Shown one piece after another: positions 25,931 through 38,926 of a stretch of DNA of 64,000 bases. The notes below the pieces were generated by a model that saw nothing but the letters and a program-made list of their open reading frames with translations, was not told the DNA's origin and did no database searches. Origin of the DNA: Stratiolaelaps scimitus (Eukaryota > Arthropoda > Arachnida > Mesostigmata > Laelapidae); assembly GCA_019614645.1 (NCBI GenBank), contig JABWDB010000001.1:23305501-23369500 (forward strand), read 5' to 3'. The position numbers and the translations under genes were made by a program. Positions within the stretch are counted from its first letter, which is position 1. Every line of letters begins with the position of its first letter.

Positions 25931-27700
25931 TATTCCATACTGATGTATGAGCCTTCGATTTGAGATAAGCGGAGTCCTTCGAATCCCTGAGCCATCATTG
26001 TCTGTATGGCTGCTGATACTGTCGACGTATAATAGTTGTTTCGTATCCGTGATGAGTGGCATTCACACGCATTCATACCATGTGCCTAAGTATTCATGTG
26101 TGTTTTCTCCCATCCAATGGTTGCATTACGCATTTCCCGCTAGTATCCTCCGCCGATGGGTGGAGTGCAGTGTATCAAGTGGGTTGCATCGAGGAAAAGT
26201 CCGCCGTCACCACCGATCATTAGCCCACTCTGTTCCAGCCGTAGCAATAACAGCTGTAGCAGTAGCGGGAGGCCCACCTGCAGGCCAACCGACAGCTTCG
26301 TCATGGTGTTGCCACTCCACTGCGACTTCCCGCTCGCTTACTGTGACTGAGGCAAGCCGGCCGTCGGCAATGGCATATGGCTGTAGGACTATGGTGAACA
26401 GAGAGCACGGAATAGGAAGCAAGAGACCGACAGAGAATGAGAGAGAACTCGCTTAGGCAAAGCATCCAGGAAATCGACGCTTGCCGTTCCATGCTTCTCG
26501 GCCCTCTCTTACAATCCCCTCCTTCCTTCCACCCCTTGAAACCCTTGGGGGGGGGGGGGGCACTAGCCCCAGCCCGTCGTTCAGCGATCCCGTCGTTCGA
26601 CAAGGGAGGAACCACTCGTGCCAAGCGGACATGCAGGGGTACGGAGAAGAAGGAACCAGTAAGCGGTAACTTAGGGTGTGGTAAGGTATGGGCTGAGCAC
26701 CAGTGTCGGGAAACTCGGGAATTATAGGGGAATGAGGTGCGACTATAGCTGTGACTAGGACTAGGGTTGGCTGGTTCGCGGGAGACTCCACAACGGCTGT
26801 TTCGCCAATTAGCTGGGGATTACGGCCATTAGAAGGCCGGCTGGCTACGAGAAACCAACGACAGTGGTTCGCAGGGGCTGGGTGAGGCAGAGATGGAGAA
26901 CGAAGAGCGAGGGAGAGAGAGAGAGAGCTATGATAGGGGCCGAGCTAAAGGGAGAGGAAACAGAGACGACGAGCACGCAGGAACGCAAAGGGGCTAAAGC
27001 AGACACGCTCACTGTAAATCGTGTGTAAGCGGAGGCAGATACAGTAAGCGAAAATGCCGAGTAGGAATGGCACCACCGTACAGGGAATATCACAACTGGG
27101 AGATTGACAGGGAGTATGGAAGATCGAGGGCCGATCACGCGTCCAAGCAGACTTTCACTACCAATCTCGACAGCTAACAAAGACCCACAAGCTGGCAATA
27201 TGTAGCCATTGTCATTGTGGAAGCGCAAAATAGGTGGTCCATGAAGAAAAGCCTGCTGGGAGGCCAGTGATAGAATGAACGAAGGGTAGTAGCGTGTTTG
27301 GCAGGGGACGGTAGCGGTAGCAGTGAGTCCAAGTTTCACGGACGACGTCGGTCGACGCTTCACCGTCGCCATACTTAGGAAAATTGCAGAGTACTGGCTT
27401 CACACCATCCGCTCTTTGCAGTTCCCTTCTCATTGACTTCCAGCAGCACAGCCCAGCTCTGGGTCGCTTTGAATTGCTTCGTCATAAACGAGAGTACTAC
27501 TACGCTATACTATGTAGATCTGGATGGCGATAACAGATCATGTACCGGCTGTAACAATAGTCGCTGAAGAGAAAGCGAAAACACAAGCTCCGGCCTCGAA
27601 GAAGACGGTGCGGATCTCTGCTGCTCTGGCTCCCCTCGACCAGCAGAAGTCCACATTGTATGATTTCTTGAGTGCTGCTATAGACCGAATCTAGAATCGA
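25931..27700. other. GC-rich block 4 with long minus-strand frame
   Basis: This block holds a poly-G tract (26547-26560) and a GA tract (about 26905-26930). Two frames stand out by length: plus 25947-26456 (169 codons) and minus 26845-27372 (175 codons). The latter starts MATVKRRPTS at an ATG with A at -3 and G at +4, a good animal start context, but it becomes Ser/Val/Leu-rich through the GA tract and shows no family. Neither is called as a gene. Confidence 0.4.
26547..26560. repeat. Poly-G run
   Basis: Fourteen consecutive G residues, preceded by a CT-rich stretch. Homopolymers of this length are error-prone in sequencing. Confidence 0.9.
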
Positions 27701-27901
27701 GCTTCATAGACAGACATTATCGAAGGTGATCCTTAATGTGTATGCGCTCGGTTATTGTGTGAAGTACGCCGAGACGAAAATGAAAGTCTGAAGTGTGAAA
27801 TAAATAGGTTTGCAATATTTTTAGATGTACCCGCGTTTTAACTTTCCCACGAACACAGACTGCCGGTTATCGTAGCTATATATGCGATATATAGGCATAT
27901 A

Positions 27902-28133
27902 CAGTGGTGTGTATAAACTTAACGCACCCCTATATTTCAACAAATCGTTACAAAGGAAACACATTTGAAGCATTTATTCTGTATCAGATTAATGCACGTG
28001 TCAAATAACATACACACCACAAATAACAGCGCATATGACGTCGCATGTAGCCTGCTACAACAAGATGTGTCATATTTCGGTTGTGCAAAATGACAACGCA
28101 CCCTCAATTATCGAGTGTTCTCGCTGAATTAAT
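27902..28133 (+). repeat. Tc1 left terminal inverted repeat (232 bp)
   Basis: This matches 29210-29441 in reverse. Inside it, AACGCACCC occurs near the tip (27921-27929) and again near the inner end (28095-28103), 174 bp apart in the same direction. The tip word GTGGTGTGTAT (27904-27914) recurs inverted at 28010-28020. This is the IR/DR build known from some Tc1-family elements, where each end carries two transposase binding sites. The binding role is inferred. Confidence 0.9.
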
Positions 28134-28152
28134 TCTCGTTTTCTTGTGCTAA

Positions 28153-29173
28153 TCAGTACCGTGTGGCCCCGCCCTTGCTAATTATAACGTCAAAGACTCG
28201 GTTTGGCATACTATCAACGAGATTTAGCAGGATCTGGTAGCTGACACCTCCCGAGGCCTCCAGCAACGCCTCTTTTAGTGCTTCCAGGGATGTATACTGT
28301 CGATTCGACTCATATACTCGTCGGACAAGAATGCCCCAGAGGTTCTCCATCGGGTTGAGGTCAGGAGAACATGCTGGCCACTCTAGGGTTTCAATGTCAT
28401 GCCGTCCTAACCACGCACGTGTACTAGCGCTGACGTGAACTGAAGCGTAATCGTGTTGGAAAATAATTAGCAGTCGACGAAATCTGCTCCTAAACGGTAG
28501 TAGGTTGTTGGTCAGCATCTGATGATAGTCCTCGGTATTCATTCGAGATGAGATGAAAGTTAGTGGGAGTTTGCTAAGCTCCCCAAACCAAGAAGCACGC
28601 TCCGCCGACAATGCGCTCAAGAAGTACTGCGACTCTTTACGTACACCATGCTAATAACCTTTAAATCCGTCTAGCCCATCCAAATTTAACTTCTTCTCGT
28701 CACTGAAGACGATCTGAAACAACATAGTACATTTTAAATAGATGAGCACCCTCACCAATGTCCAGTCTCCGTCCATATTGTTGCTAGCGAAGTTTAGTCG
28801 GGCAATCATGTGACGTTGTTGAAGACGCGGTCTTGTTTTCATTTGCGCCCGTATGATATGTGGATAACGCTTAATTGTCCTTAAAACTGTTGATCTATGA
28901 ACCTGGAGGTTTAACCATTTTCCTGATTGCTTCACAACTTCTGGTCAAATTCGAGGCCAATCGACCGATATGCATGGCAGTTCGCTGGCTGGCCTTTCGT
29001 GGACATCATTTAGACTTATTAGTACCATACTACGACAGACTGCGTAAATAATTTTGCACTACGCAACGACTTCTGCTAATTTCGCTGGCAATTGAAGCCT
29101 GGGTCTTTCCTGCTCGGTGTAAAGCAGTAATAACTGCTTTCTCTGCATCAGTAAGGCTCGAAGCGTGTCCCAT
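28153..29173 (-). pseudogene. Tc1-family transposase, D,D34E, disrupted
   Basis: Transposases of this family cut and paste the element at TA sites. The reading starts at an ATG at 29173 (MGHASSLTDAEK), 37 bp inside the right TIR, and gives a helix-turn-helix-like N-terminus (GKTQASIASEISRSR). A TAG at 29030-29032 stops it, and a net +1 shift separates it from the next part. The catalytic region resumes with FSDEKKLNLDG (first Asp). A TAG at 28651-28653 replaces the tryptophan usually found there. The frame then continues with FQHDYASVH (second Asp) and SPDLNPMENLWG (Glu). The spacing from the second Asp to Glu is 34 residues, the Tc1 signature. The span of about 340 codons is normal for the family. 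A possible 42-nt intron (28714-28755) lies before the first Asp. Confidence 0.92.
28714..28755 (-). other. Possible 42-nt intron in the transposase
   Basis: On the minus strand the text between DWTL and IVFSDEKK is a 42-nt insert that begins GTGAGG and ends TTTCAG, preceded by a T-rich stretch. It adds 14 residues absent from the usual spacing in Tc1-like proteins. Removing it restores the expected distance to the first catalytic Asp. C. elegans Tc1 and Tc3 are known to carry introns of similar size. Its length is a multiple of three, so an in-frame insertion is the alternative. Confidence 0.5.
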
Positions 29174-29209
29174 AACTACAGTACAGCGCGAATGCTCAAC
29201 ACAAGCTGG

Positions 29210-29441
29210 ATTAATTCAGCGAGAACACTCGATAACTGAGTGTGCGTTATCATTTTGCTCAATCGAAATATGCCACATTTTGTTGTAGCAAGCTACATGC
29301 GACGTCATATGCGCTGTTCTTTGTGGTGTGTATGTTATTTGACACGTCCATTAATCTCGTACAGAAAAAATGCCTCAAATGTGTATTCTTTGTAACGATT
29401 TGTTGAAATATAGGGATGCGTTAAGTTTATGCACACCACTG
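29210..29441 (-). repeat. Tc1 right terminal inverted repeat (232 bp)
   Basis: This is the inverted partner of 27902-28133. Its tip reads inward as CAGTGGTGTGCATAAAC, with one difference from the left tip. The inner AACGCAC word is also kept, here as AACGCACAC. Confidence 0.9.
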
Positions 29442-30229
29442 TATAAAGCATAGACGAAATTCTCAGCAGGGATATCATTATGGCTAATTTTCATTATTGT
29501 TATTATTGGCGTACCCGTTTTCAATATATTATACTTGGTTTCCCTTTTGTCTTCTTTTTTTTTCATAATATTATTGGTTTACCCAAATCTCCCAAGCTTT
29601 CCTCATGTTGCTGAATCAGATTCAGGTCGCCTTTAACTGGCCTTACCAATATACTAGTAACACGACTCCTCTACAGGATTTTCTGCTGGATCCATTGTGC
29701 CTGGTTGGTAGTGACATTCTACATTGAATATCGCGAAATCATTGCTCGAATGTAGGCGTGTGCCTATTTGTATAGCGACTATCCTTGGTGATCTTATTTA
29801 TTTACTTCACAAGCGGTGCGGCCGCCTTCAAGCGTGTTTACAAGTTGAAACAAGTTTAGATGCTGCTGCGCACGCATCTGCAGGTAGTGAATGCGTGGAT
29901 GCATCTTATCTATACACAAAATGCTTTTTACATCAAAATTTATATTTTGCGAACTAGGCAGACATGTATGGGGGGGGAGGGGCAAAATTACAGTACATAT
30001 ATAGGGTAGTAAACATATATATAGTTTCAACTAATATATAAGCTCACGTTTTTCTTATAATTGTGAACTTAATTTACGAATATTTATTGGTGTCATTGTC
30101 AAGTCGTACTCGACGTTGTGAGCCCCTGATTTTTTATTCGAAGAGGGAGGGATTCGTTCCTATCATGAATTACGTTATGTACACTTTACTTCCCAATTCG
30201 ACATATGATTACAATGATACTCTGACTAG

Positions 30230-30354
30230 CATTGTCGAACGCTCGACAATGAAAAACCTGGGGCAGGGTGGTGCTTCCTCCGTGATTATTTTTGGACTCA
30301 AAATAATCGTTCTTGTTAATTGTTCACCTAGTGAACAATTCGAAAATGATCATT
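30230..30354. repeat. Cluster of four palindromes in 125 bp
   Basis: CATTGTCGA/TCGACAATG (30230-30251, 4-nt loop), GATTATTTT/AAAATAATC (30284-30308, 7-nt loop), AATTGTTCAC/GTGAACAATT (30318-30340, 3-nt centre) and AATGATCATT (30345-30354) follow each other. All arms are exact. No TE family is recognised. Confidence 0.85.
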
Positions 30355-32387
30355 ATTGCATCAGCTGACGCTTCGTACTTTTCGGTTCAACATACAATAA
30401 GTGTTTCTGCGTCGGAAGGACGAATTTGAAAGAACAAATGATCTCACTGCGAAAACATTCAACCCAACCCTATTATCTAACTATAATAATAAAAAAAAAG
30501 CCTCCCAATTGTTGTAGTCCTATCTCGTTGAGGTCGGTCAACATGATTTATCGGTCTAATGCAACAGACCTATAAACGCCTAATGGTATCACTGCGTAGT
30601 TGAGATCAAATCGCATCAGCACGTGTGTATTCCTCTGTCGTTACTGAGCACATGTTCACCACCATCATGCGTACAGTATCGTTGGTATAATATATACGAA
30701 GACATGCCCAACTTAAGAAATTGGGAGTACCCAATTGGAGGCCGCAGCATAAGTGACCGTCCCTGGCTGCCAAAATCAAGTAAGCCCGCAAGTTCTAGGC
30801 CCAGGTTGGACTACTACCTTCTGCGGCTACTACCTTCTGTAAGGCTCAGTCTCTGCCTTCGATGCCTCTGACATACAGAGATAATGTAGCCAATAAATCG
30901 GCTGTGCCCCGTAGGGAGCATATGTTCAGCATCGAAGCGTCAACGACTACCACTTCGTCTCCATTTGTCCAATATACAAATTAAAATTATGCATACCCAA
31001 AAATTGCACTGACCCTATCTACCGTGTTCGGTAACCCAATGGTGTATTAAGATGCGCGGATCCTCTCTTGTGCTAGAATGCAACATAATGTCGTTCTGAC
31101 AGTTCTTCGGTTCACTTAATAAAACGTCCACTATGTTAAATCGTCGATCTTGTGCAGCGCACCGTACGTGTCTCTCTTTCACAAAGCAATTGAAGTTGCA
31201 TTCCATTATGAGCGGGGTCGAGAACCAATGCCGAATGCTGAATTCGAGAAAAGAGGGCAAACTTTTACGGGTTGCCAATTCGCTTCCGATCATTACTACG
31301 AGAGTCGACCATTAGTTCGCGCACTAGACTATTCGCGCTCTACGAGTCGCCGCGCAGTATTGGCCGCGCAGTATATTAGTAGCTGTAACAGGCTATTTCC
31401 TGCTAGGGATATCAGAGGAAACGAGATATTTTGACGCGGTTCTCAGCACCTGAATTATGTGCGGATGGAAGAAAAGGGGCACTTCGCTTAAATTTACTTT
31501 TTGATGATTTGGTAACCAACAACAGGACATATTGGTTTATCTGCCATTATTGATAAATGTAAATCAGTTAGAAATGGACGTACGTCAATAAAAAAAAAAG
31601 GTAGAATACGTGGTGCGCAGTCGCATCAACCGAATTATACAATACTATCTTATATAAATACTAAAAATTGACTAACCATCATGCGGTGACCTTCGTATGT
31701 TAGAAGAACAAATTCTACCCTGCTCATGGAATATACAAAGTCACGGATAGGCCTCCGGTTCGACAGTCTGAGAGCATATCGGGCGGGTGTTAGTGCTGAG
31801 CTGGATTTTGTAGTGAAATTTAGTGAAAAAGATTTATTATGAATGTAACAGTTTCTGGTTCTCGTTTAATGTAGTATACATTTAATGCATAATTTATTAC
31901 GTACTCGCACTCAAGCACAATATGTAATTACTCTTTGAATGGTAAGATATGAATGACCTCGAGACTCTGCGAAAGTTCGTAAAAAATTGATTCCATCATA
32001 AAAAATAGGTTCTTTCCAAATGTAGCCGGTACGTTGATATACTCCCAGAAGTCAATGCTGCAACCTTGGCAGATAAAAGGGATTGAAACGTTCAAATCTT
32101 AAAAGCAAAAATATTGCAGCTGTCATCGACCCGAACCGAAGGGCCTCAATTCAGCCGGCCCAACGTCGAGCCACTCTCACTCCGTTCTTAACCAGAAGAG
32201 GGGGATCCATTTAGCAAATTGTTTAGTACAAAAGAAATATCCTGTCGAATCTGTACCATCATCGACTTAAGCCGCTCGGCTAGTCGTAAGCTCACTACGT
32301 CAGCTGTGACGTAAAGGATTTCAGATTCTGACCAATTGAGACCGAGAGCTGACTGACGGTGTAGATACTATGCGAGGAATTCCCAGT

Positions 32388-32487
32388 TTCAATAAATATT
32401 AAAAAATAAACTAAACTTTTTTGGGTTAACTCTTAGCCAACATTTAACGTCCACGGTACTGTTTTCTCATTGCTTCAATAAATATTA
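32388..32487 (-). mobile_element. Tail-only SINE insertion with 14-nt target duplication
   Basis: TTCAATAAATATTA occurs at 32388-32401 and again at 32474-32487. The 72 nt between them, read on the minus strand, match the 3' half of the SINE copy at 59072-59240: CAGTACCGTGGACGTTAAAT, then GTTGGCTA, then a CCC-AAAAAA-GTTTA tail ending T-rich. The tRNA-like head is absent. Flanking duplications of this length are the mark of LINE-mediated reverse transcription. The 5' end starts at almost the same consensus position as the insertion at 63911-63984. Confidence 0.85.
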
Positions 32488-34366
32488 CTAGTCTATGTAA
32501 TATAACCCGTAAGAAACAATTAGGACGTTTGGCTGCCAAGTTGGTGCATCTTGCAGACCTATAAAAACCTACCGTCGCGTATCGCCTGGGAGAGCGATTC
32601 GTCCCTTGAGCTCTGAAAGTCTATTATTTTGTGACTTCCATTTACTTATAAATGGACCTGATGTTGACTGCATGACGCTTAGATCGCGTGGCAATCACGT
32701 GACGGCAACTGTGGATGATTTTAGTAATTCAAACTCGTCTGTTGCCGGTGATAGACTTATGGTTTTGAGGCCATCTCAATTCTTATAAACCCGACTCGCT
32801 TTTCAATATATATGGTGCGATAATTTGACACAAATCGCGCACTCTCATAGGTCTCTTCCAACCTAAAAATAGAACTTAAGAGTCTTATTGGTAAATACTT
32901 AAACCACGAAGCATGATTATCCGCCATGTGTGTCGTGGAAAGTTAATGGACCGCTTGGTTTTTAGACACAGCACTTGCGCAACAACAAGGCACTCTGTGT
33001 ATACCACTATAGGCCGACTCTACCAGACATCGCTCATCTACAGAGGCCATGCATAAAGGATTCCTCCGATTCGCGCGACAGTCTAAGTGGTGCATTTATA
33101 TTGCTTAGAACGAAAAGAGATTATCCTTAGTTATGTATAAGAGATTGCTTGCAAGGTTATCAAAGTTCTAAGAAGAGATCGTAGCTAAGCCGATAATGGA
33201 AGCGGTTAGTGAAGCTCTCGCACTCAATCGAATTTACGAATTTTTAAATTTCATTTTAAGAATAACTTAAAATTCTATTAATATCATACTAAATAGAACA
33301 GTGGATACTAAAGAAAACTTGATTAATAAACGGGGAAACGACGAACTCGTCACGTAATTCGTATACATTTTCTACTTCGTAGCTCATCCAGACATAATGA
33401 GTGGTGTGGCTAGATAGTATTCAACTGTTGGAAAAAGACTACTAACTTCAGAAGGCAAGCCACGATGGGACTGGCTTTTCGATATCTACTGTATTCGATA
33501 AGGAGTTATACAATGTGGTATTTTTCCCATTGTTCTGCGAACTCTTCGGTTATAGTCTTGTAATGCAACTATCATGGTAACTTCTGGGCATATGATAGAC
33601 GTATATCATCGCTAAACACTTCGCGTGCTCCAGAAGCTTAGAGGGTAAAGGTTTTACCTTGCTGTCTGCTGAACCAGCTGCCTCTGCTGCACCGCAACTC
33701 GGTTCCGCATTGAAGATGAACGGGCGAATATCAACAGTTACGACATAACGGTTTATCGATCCGATTCTATACGTTTTGTGCGTCATCCGCAAATGGCTCC
33801 AAGGAATACGTCATTATGGTGAGATTCTCTTCCCCCTAGCAGACGCCACGATTCAAATATGTAGACCTCACATACTTTCTTACTATATCGTATTTTGTGG
33901 ATGTTGCGTGGGGCATATAACGTTACTGAATGAATCTATCGAGCAGAATTGCCTAACATTGACTTAGGGATTAGTCTATCCTAAGCTTTATTCTCTCTGT
34001 CTTATCCCCTTTTGGAAGAGTGAGACGATCCGGGTAGCCGGTGGGACCGACCAATAGTAGACAGATGCCCCGCCAGATAAGAACAGCTACTAGCTCAGGA
34101 TCGGATCCCAAGTTGGCAGCTGGATCCCGAGTGAGAAGCTGCGCCTAGCTAGGACTGGTTTGCTTGTTCCTGCTTGAGGCGGGCACGGCCCGGGATTGCT
34201 AGATGCTGGGGATGCGTGAGTCTGAGACATTGAAGGTGGGACGTATTGGTGTAGGCGTCCTGATTCGGTCTCTCGGAATCAGGACGACGAACGGAAACTC
34301 GACCTGGTAAGAGGATCACGGTTCGGATTGCTGATAGGACGCTGGATAGATGGCGAGGAGGATAGC

Positions 34367-34383
34367 GGGGGGGGGGGGGGGGG
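34367..34383. repeat. Poly-G run (17 nt)
   Basis: Seventeen consecutive G residues, the longest G homopolymer in the window. Confidence 0.95.
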
Positions 34384-35596
34384 CAGGATGACGGCGACGA
34401 CGCATGAGAGCGACGTAGGGGGCGATACGACAGAAAATGCCTCCAGCTTTGCCAGGGTCGGAGCGAAGGCTACTGTTTCGTGCGCACGCCTGTATCAAGG
34501 AGGAGCACATGAAGAAGAAGCAAGTAATTGAATTGCGTCAGCGTGAAGGATTAGTCCTGCGTATCACGGCCCTATTCCCTGGCTCGTTTCACAACAGAAA
34601 GCCGATAGAGTGCAAGTGCACAAGTGGCTTTTCATCCAAACTGTATCCACCCACCCCCAGCATACATGATAAGAGGCAACTTCGCCCTCGACACTCGCAT
34701 CCGCAACGTCGCAAGTCACTGCTACGCTACCTATGTGAAACATAGACGAAACAACTACTGCAAGAGCTAGCATTTAAGATGCCATATGACTGGAGGCCTG
34801 AACGCTTGCCGTTTGCTCTAAGGCATGCAGCTAACCCATTCTGGCTAGTGGCATTTTCATTCTAGGTGCTTTCTTAGTATGACGGAGGCCGCTTGAGCCC
34901 TTTCCTTTTAGTCGACGCTGGCCCCGTGAACTAGAACAACGAAATAAGCCATACACTATACGGTTATATAGGGATGGTCATAGAAGACGAGGACGTGGAA
35001 CTGGCGAGCGTTAAGCAGATTGCAAAGTTTTTTTCTCGCATCCGACTAGGCGCGGCCGCTGCTTGCGAGCTTTGCACTTGCTCGAGGGTTTAGTGCAGCT
35101 GGGGCTACTTAATCACGCATTTGCATTGAGCATCATTCGCCGCTAAAGAGGACCAAAGTAAGGGACAGCACCGCGAACTGGTGAGAGTGAGAGAAAAGAG
35201 CCGCAGAGCTGGATCGCTGGCTGTATAGAGGTTCGCCTCTATCCACTTGGGCTCGCCGTTACTCGCCGGACCTCGCCCTTGGGGCGGGCAAGAACCAAGC
35301 CGAGCTCGACAGCCCCGTTAACGCCCGTCGTGAAGGGCGATGTGCGCCGTCAGGGCAGGGCACAACACACGCATCATGTTAATGTGATCCCCCGCCAGCT
35401 CGTCTGAGTATCATGGGAACTCTCTCTTCGCGGTGGCAGTGTTTTCTCTCGCTCCTTACTTTACTCTGTCTCGCTCCCTCCAGAGCAAATGCCACGAAGC
35501 AGAGCTTGGCCAGCGGTCTCTAATTAGATCGACCAGCCAGAGGAGTACGACACCCTGAAATGGGACTGCAGCCGTTGCTGGCTAATATAATAGCAG

Positions 35597-35653
35597 TAGT
35601 CGTTGTTGTTGTTGTTGTTGTTGTTGCTGTAGTTGTAGTGGTGGTGGTCGTTG
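35597..35653. repeat. (GTT)n/(GTG)n trinucleotide tract
   Basis: About 57 bp of GTT with GCT, GTA and GTG interruptions. It encodes a Val run on the plus strand and Gln/Leu or Thr runs on the minus strand; these are artefacts of the tract. Confidence 0.9.
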
Positions 35654-35800
35654 CCTTTGAGATCTGCGAAGTCTCCGATCTGCGAAGTGAGTGTTGCTCG
35701 GACACAGGACAGACAACTTTCTCTCTATCTCGTTCACTTGTTTTAAGTCGGGCCTCACTTCCATCACACGGCCATAATAACCATCAAAGTGCTTAATTCG

Positions 35801-37560
<1,760 letters not shown>

Positions 37561-38000
37561 TGCGTCTAATACGGAGGGAAAGTTCCTCTCGAGGGTGTCA
37601 TCAGTGCACGCCGTTGGAAGCGAACTTCCAGCGGTCGCGCCTGGTGCCTCGGCTGGTGCCTGCTAGCGGCCAAAGCCACCCAGCAGGAGGAGTGGAGTAG
37701 CAAGAGGGTACTACTTGCTGCTGCTGCAAATTACAGATTGCAGGCCATGTCGACACCCACCACAGATCCTCGCAGCCGACCCGTGGACCCCGCTCTATCA
37801 CACCCAGATAGCAGTCGAATGAGGATCAAATCATGTCAACCGAGTGGATGACGATGATGACGACGCCTGCCATCGATTCGACAGAGGCCATCGATCATCG
37901 ACCGGCACTGCTCGACCATCTGGGTAGCGGAGAAGGAGACCGTTGAAAGTGCAGCCGAAGCGCGAGCCTCTGAGACGGTTCAGTTTGACGCAGCAAACGA

Positions 38001-38037
38001 GGTGGTGGTGGTGGTGGCGGCGCCGCCGCCGCCGCCT
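38001..38037. repeat. (GGT)n-(GCC)n trinucleotide tract
   Basis: GGT repeats run directly into GCC repeats over about 37 bp. Confidence 0.9.
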
Positions 38038-38906
38038 GGTCGACGATGAATCGCACCGGCAAAATCGTTGGAGAGCGTCGGCCTGAGCGATATGTCGGTG
38101 GCGAAAACCACATATCTTCCACACCCTCTTTCTCTCCCTCTCTCTCGCTCTCCCTGGTTCACTGCGGTGGTCTTAAGAAGGCATGGGGATGGAGGGAGAG
38201 ATAGTCTTTGGTGGCAAACGCAATGAGAACATGGTCGGATAACAGCAACTATGAACACACAGCGTACTACATCCCGGAGTCCAAGGCGTCGCTAGCGTGC
38301 ACTCGTTCCACCGAAAGTCAACCCACGATGAGACTTTAAGATAAAGATATCGAAGGGTCCGAGGGAAACGAAACGGCAGTAAGGCAGAAAGAGGGGGCAA
38401 AGGCAGAAAAAGGGGGAAGTCAGTAGACAGGGAGCCTGCGGGAGAGTGCCCGGAAGGAACCGAAGCCAGCGGCAACGACAGAGGACAAGGCAAAAAACTC
38501 ACTTACAGCCCTACTTGCCGCCTCGCTCTGGTCATAGCCTGACTCCGCGTCGGGCTAGCCATCGTAGTCGACGCGACCGTGAGGATACCAGCGGCGGAGG
38601 TGCGGATGGTGGTGACGGTGGTCGTAGAAAACTTTTTCACTTTCTCGTACACGAGTGCTGCTGGTGTTGGGGAATAAGAGCGAAACGCTACGAGCACACA
38701 GGCACGCGTAGCATTTGCTCACTTTTCTACCGAAAGTGTAAGAGTTTTCGTGTAGGGGAGTCGCATATAATACATCCGACATGAGGCACAAATGGGAATA
38801 AAACCAAGCTGGGTCGGGCGACCGCAGCAATTGCGACAACTACACGTGCGAGGTCAAGGTGAGAGGTGTATTTAGAAACTTGATTATTTTTGTATTATCA
38901 TTAATT

Positions 38907-38926
38907 TTATTATTATTATTATTATC
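38907..38926. repeat. (TTA)n microsatellite
   Basis: A TTA tract of about 20 bp between two GC-rich stretches. Confidence 0.9.

Larger units (their letters stand above)
27902..29441 (-). mobile_element. Complete Tc1-type DNA transposon, transposase inactive
   Basis: The element is 1,540 bp and is bounded by CAGTGGTGTGTATAAAC on the left and its inverted match on the right, with TA on both sides (27900-27901 and 29442-29443), the Tc1/mariner target duplication. The terminal inverted repeats are 232 bp each and differ at about 18 positions by eye. Between them the minus strand encodes a Tc1-type transposase with a D,D34E pattern, now broken. Both ends look intact, so a transposase supplied in trans might still recognise it, but the copy itself should not make enzyme. 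TIR divergence and coding breaks point to an old insertion. Confidence 0.95.
27702..33960. other. AT-rich block around the Tc1 element
   Basis: Outside the Tc1-type element (27902-29441) this block has no recognisable gene. It contains a cluster of four palindromes (30230-30354) and a 72-nt tail-only SINE insertion with target-site duplication (32388-32487). Frames are short (60-100 codons) and unrelated to known families. From about 32500 to 33960 I see nothing beyond AT-rich unique sequence. Confidence 0.5.
33961..35800. other. GC-rich block 5
   Basis: A GC-rich block with a 17-nt poly-G run (34367-34383), a hairpin with 11-bp exact arms (34256-34266 with 34276-34286) and a GTT tract (35597-35653). 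Frames on both strands reach about 100-127 codons and none resembles a known protein. The Val-rich frame starting at 35560 is the translated GTT repeat. Confidence 0.45.

Noticed and set aside
26845..27372. 175-codon minus frame with a good ATG context
   Set aside because: The later half is shaped by a GA tract and no family or splice structure is seen; a good start context alone is weak evidence.
35560..35796. Val-rich hydrophobic frame that looks like a membrane protein
   Set aside because: It is the direct translation of a GTT trinucleotide repeat.
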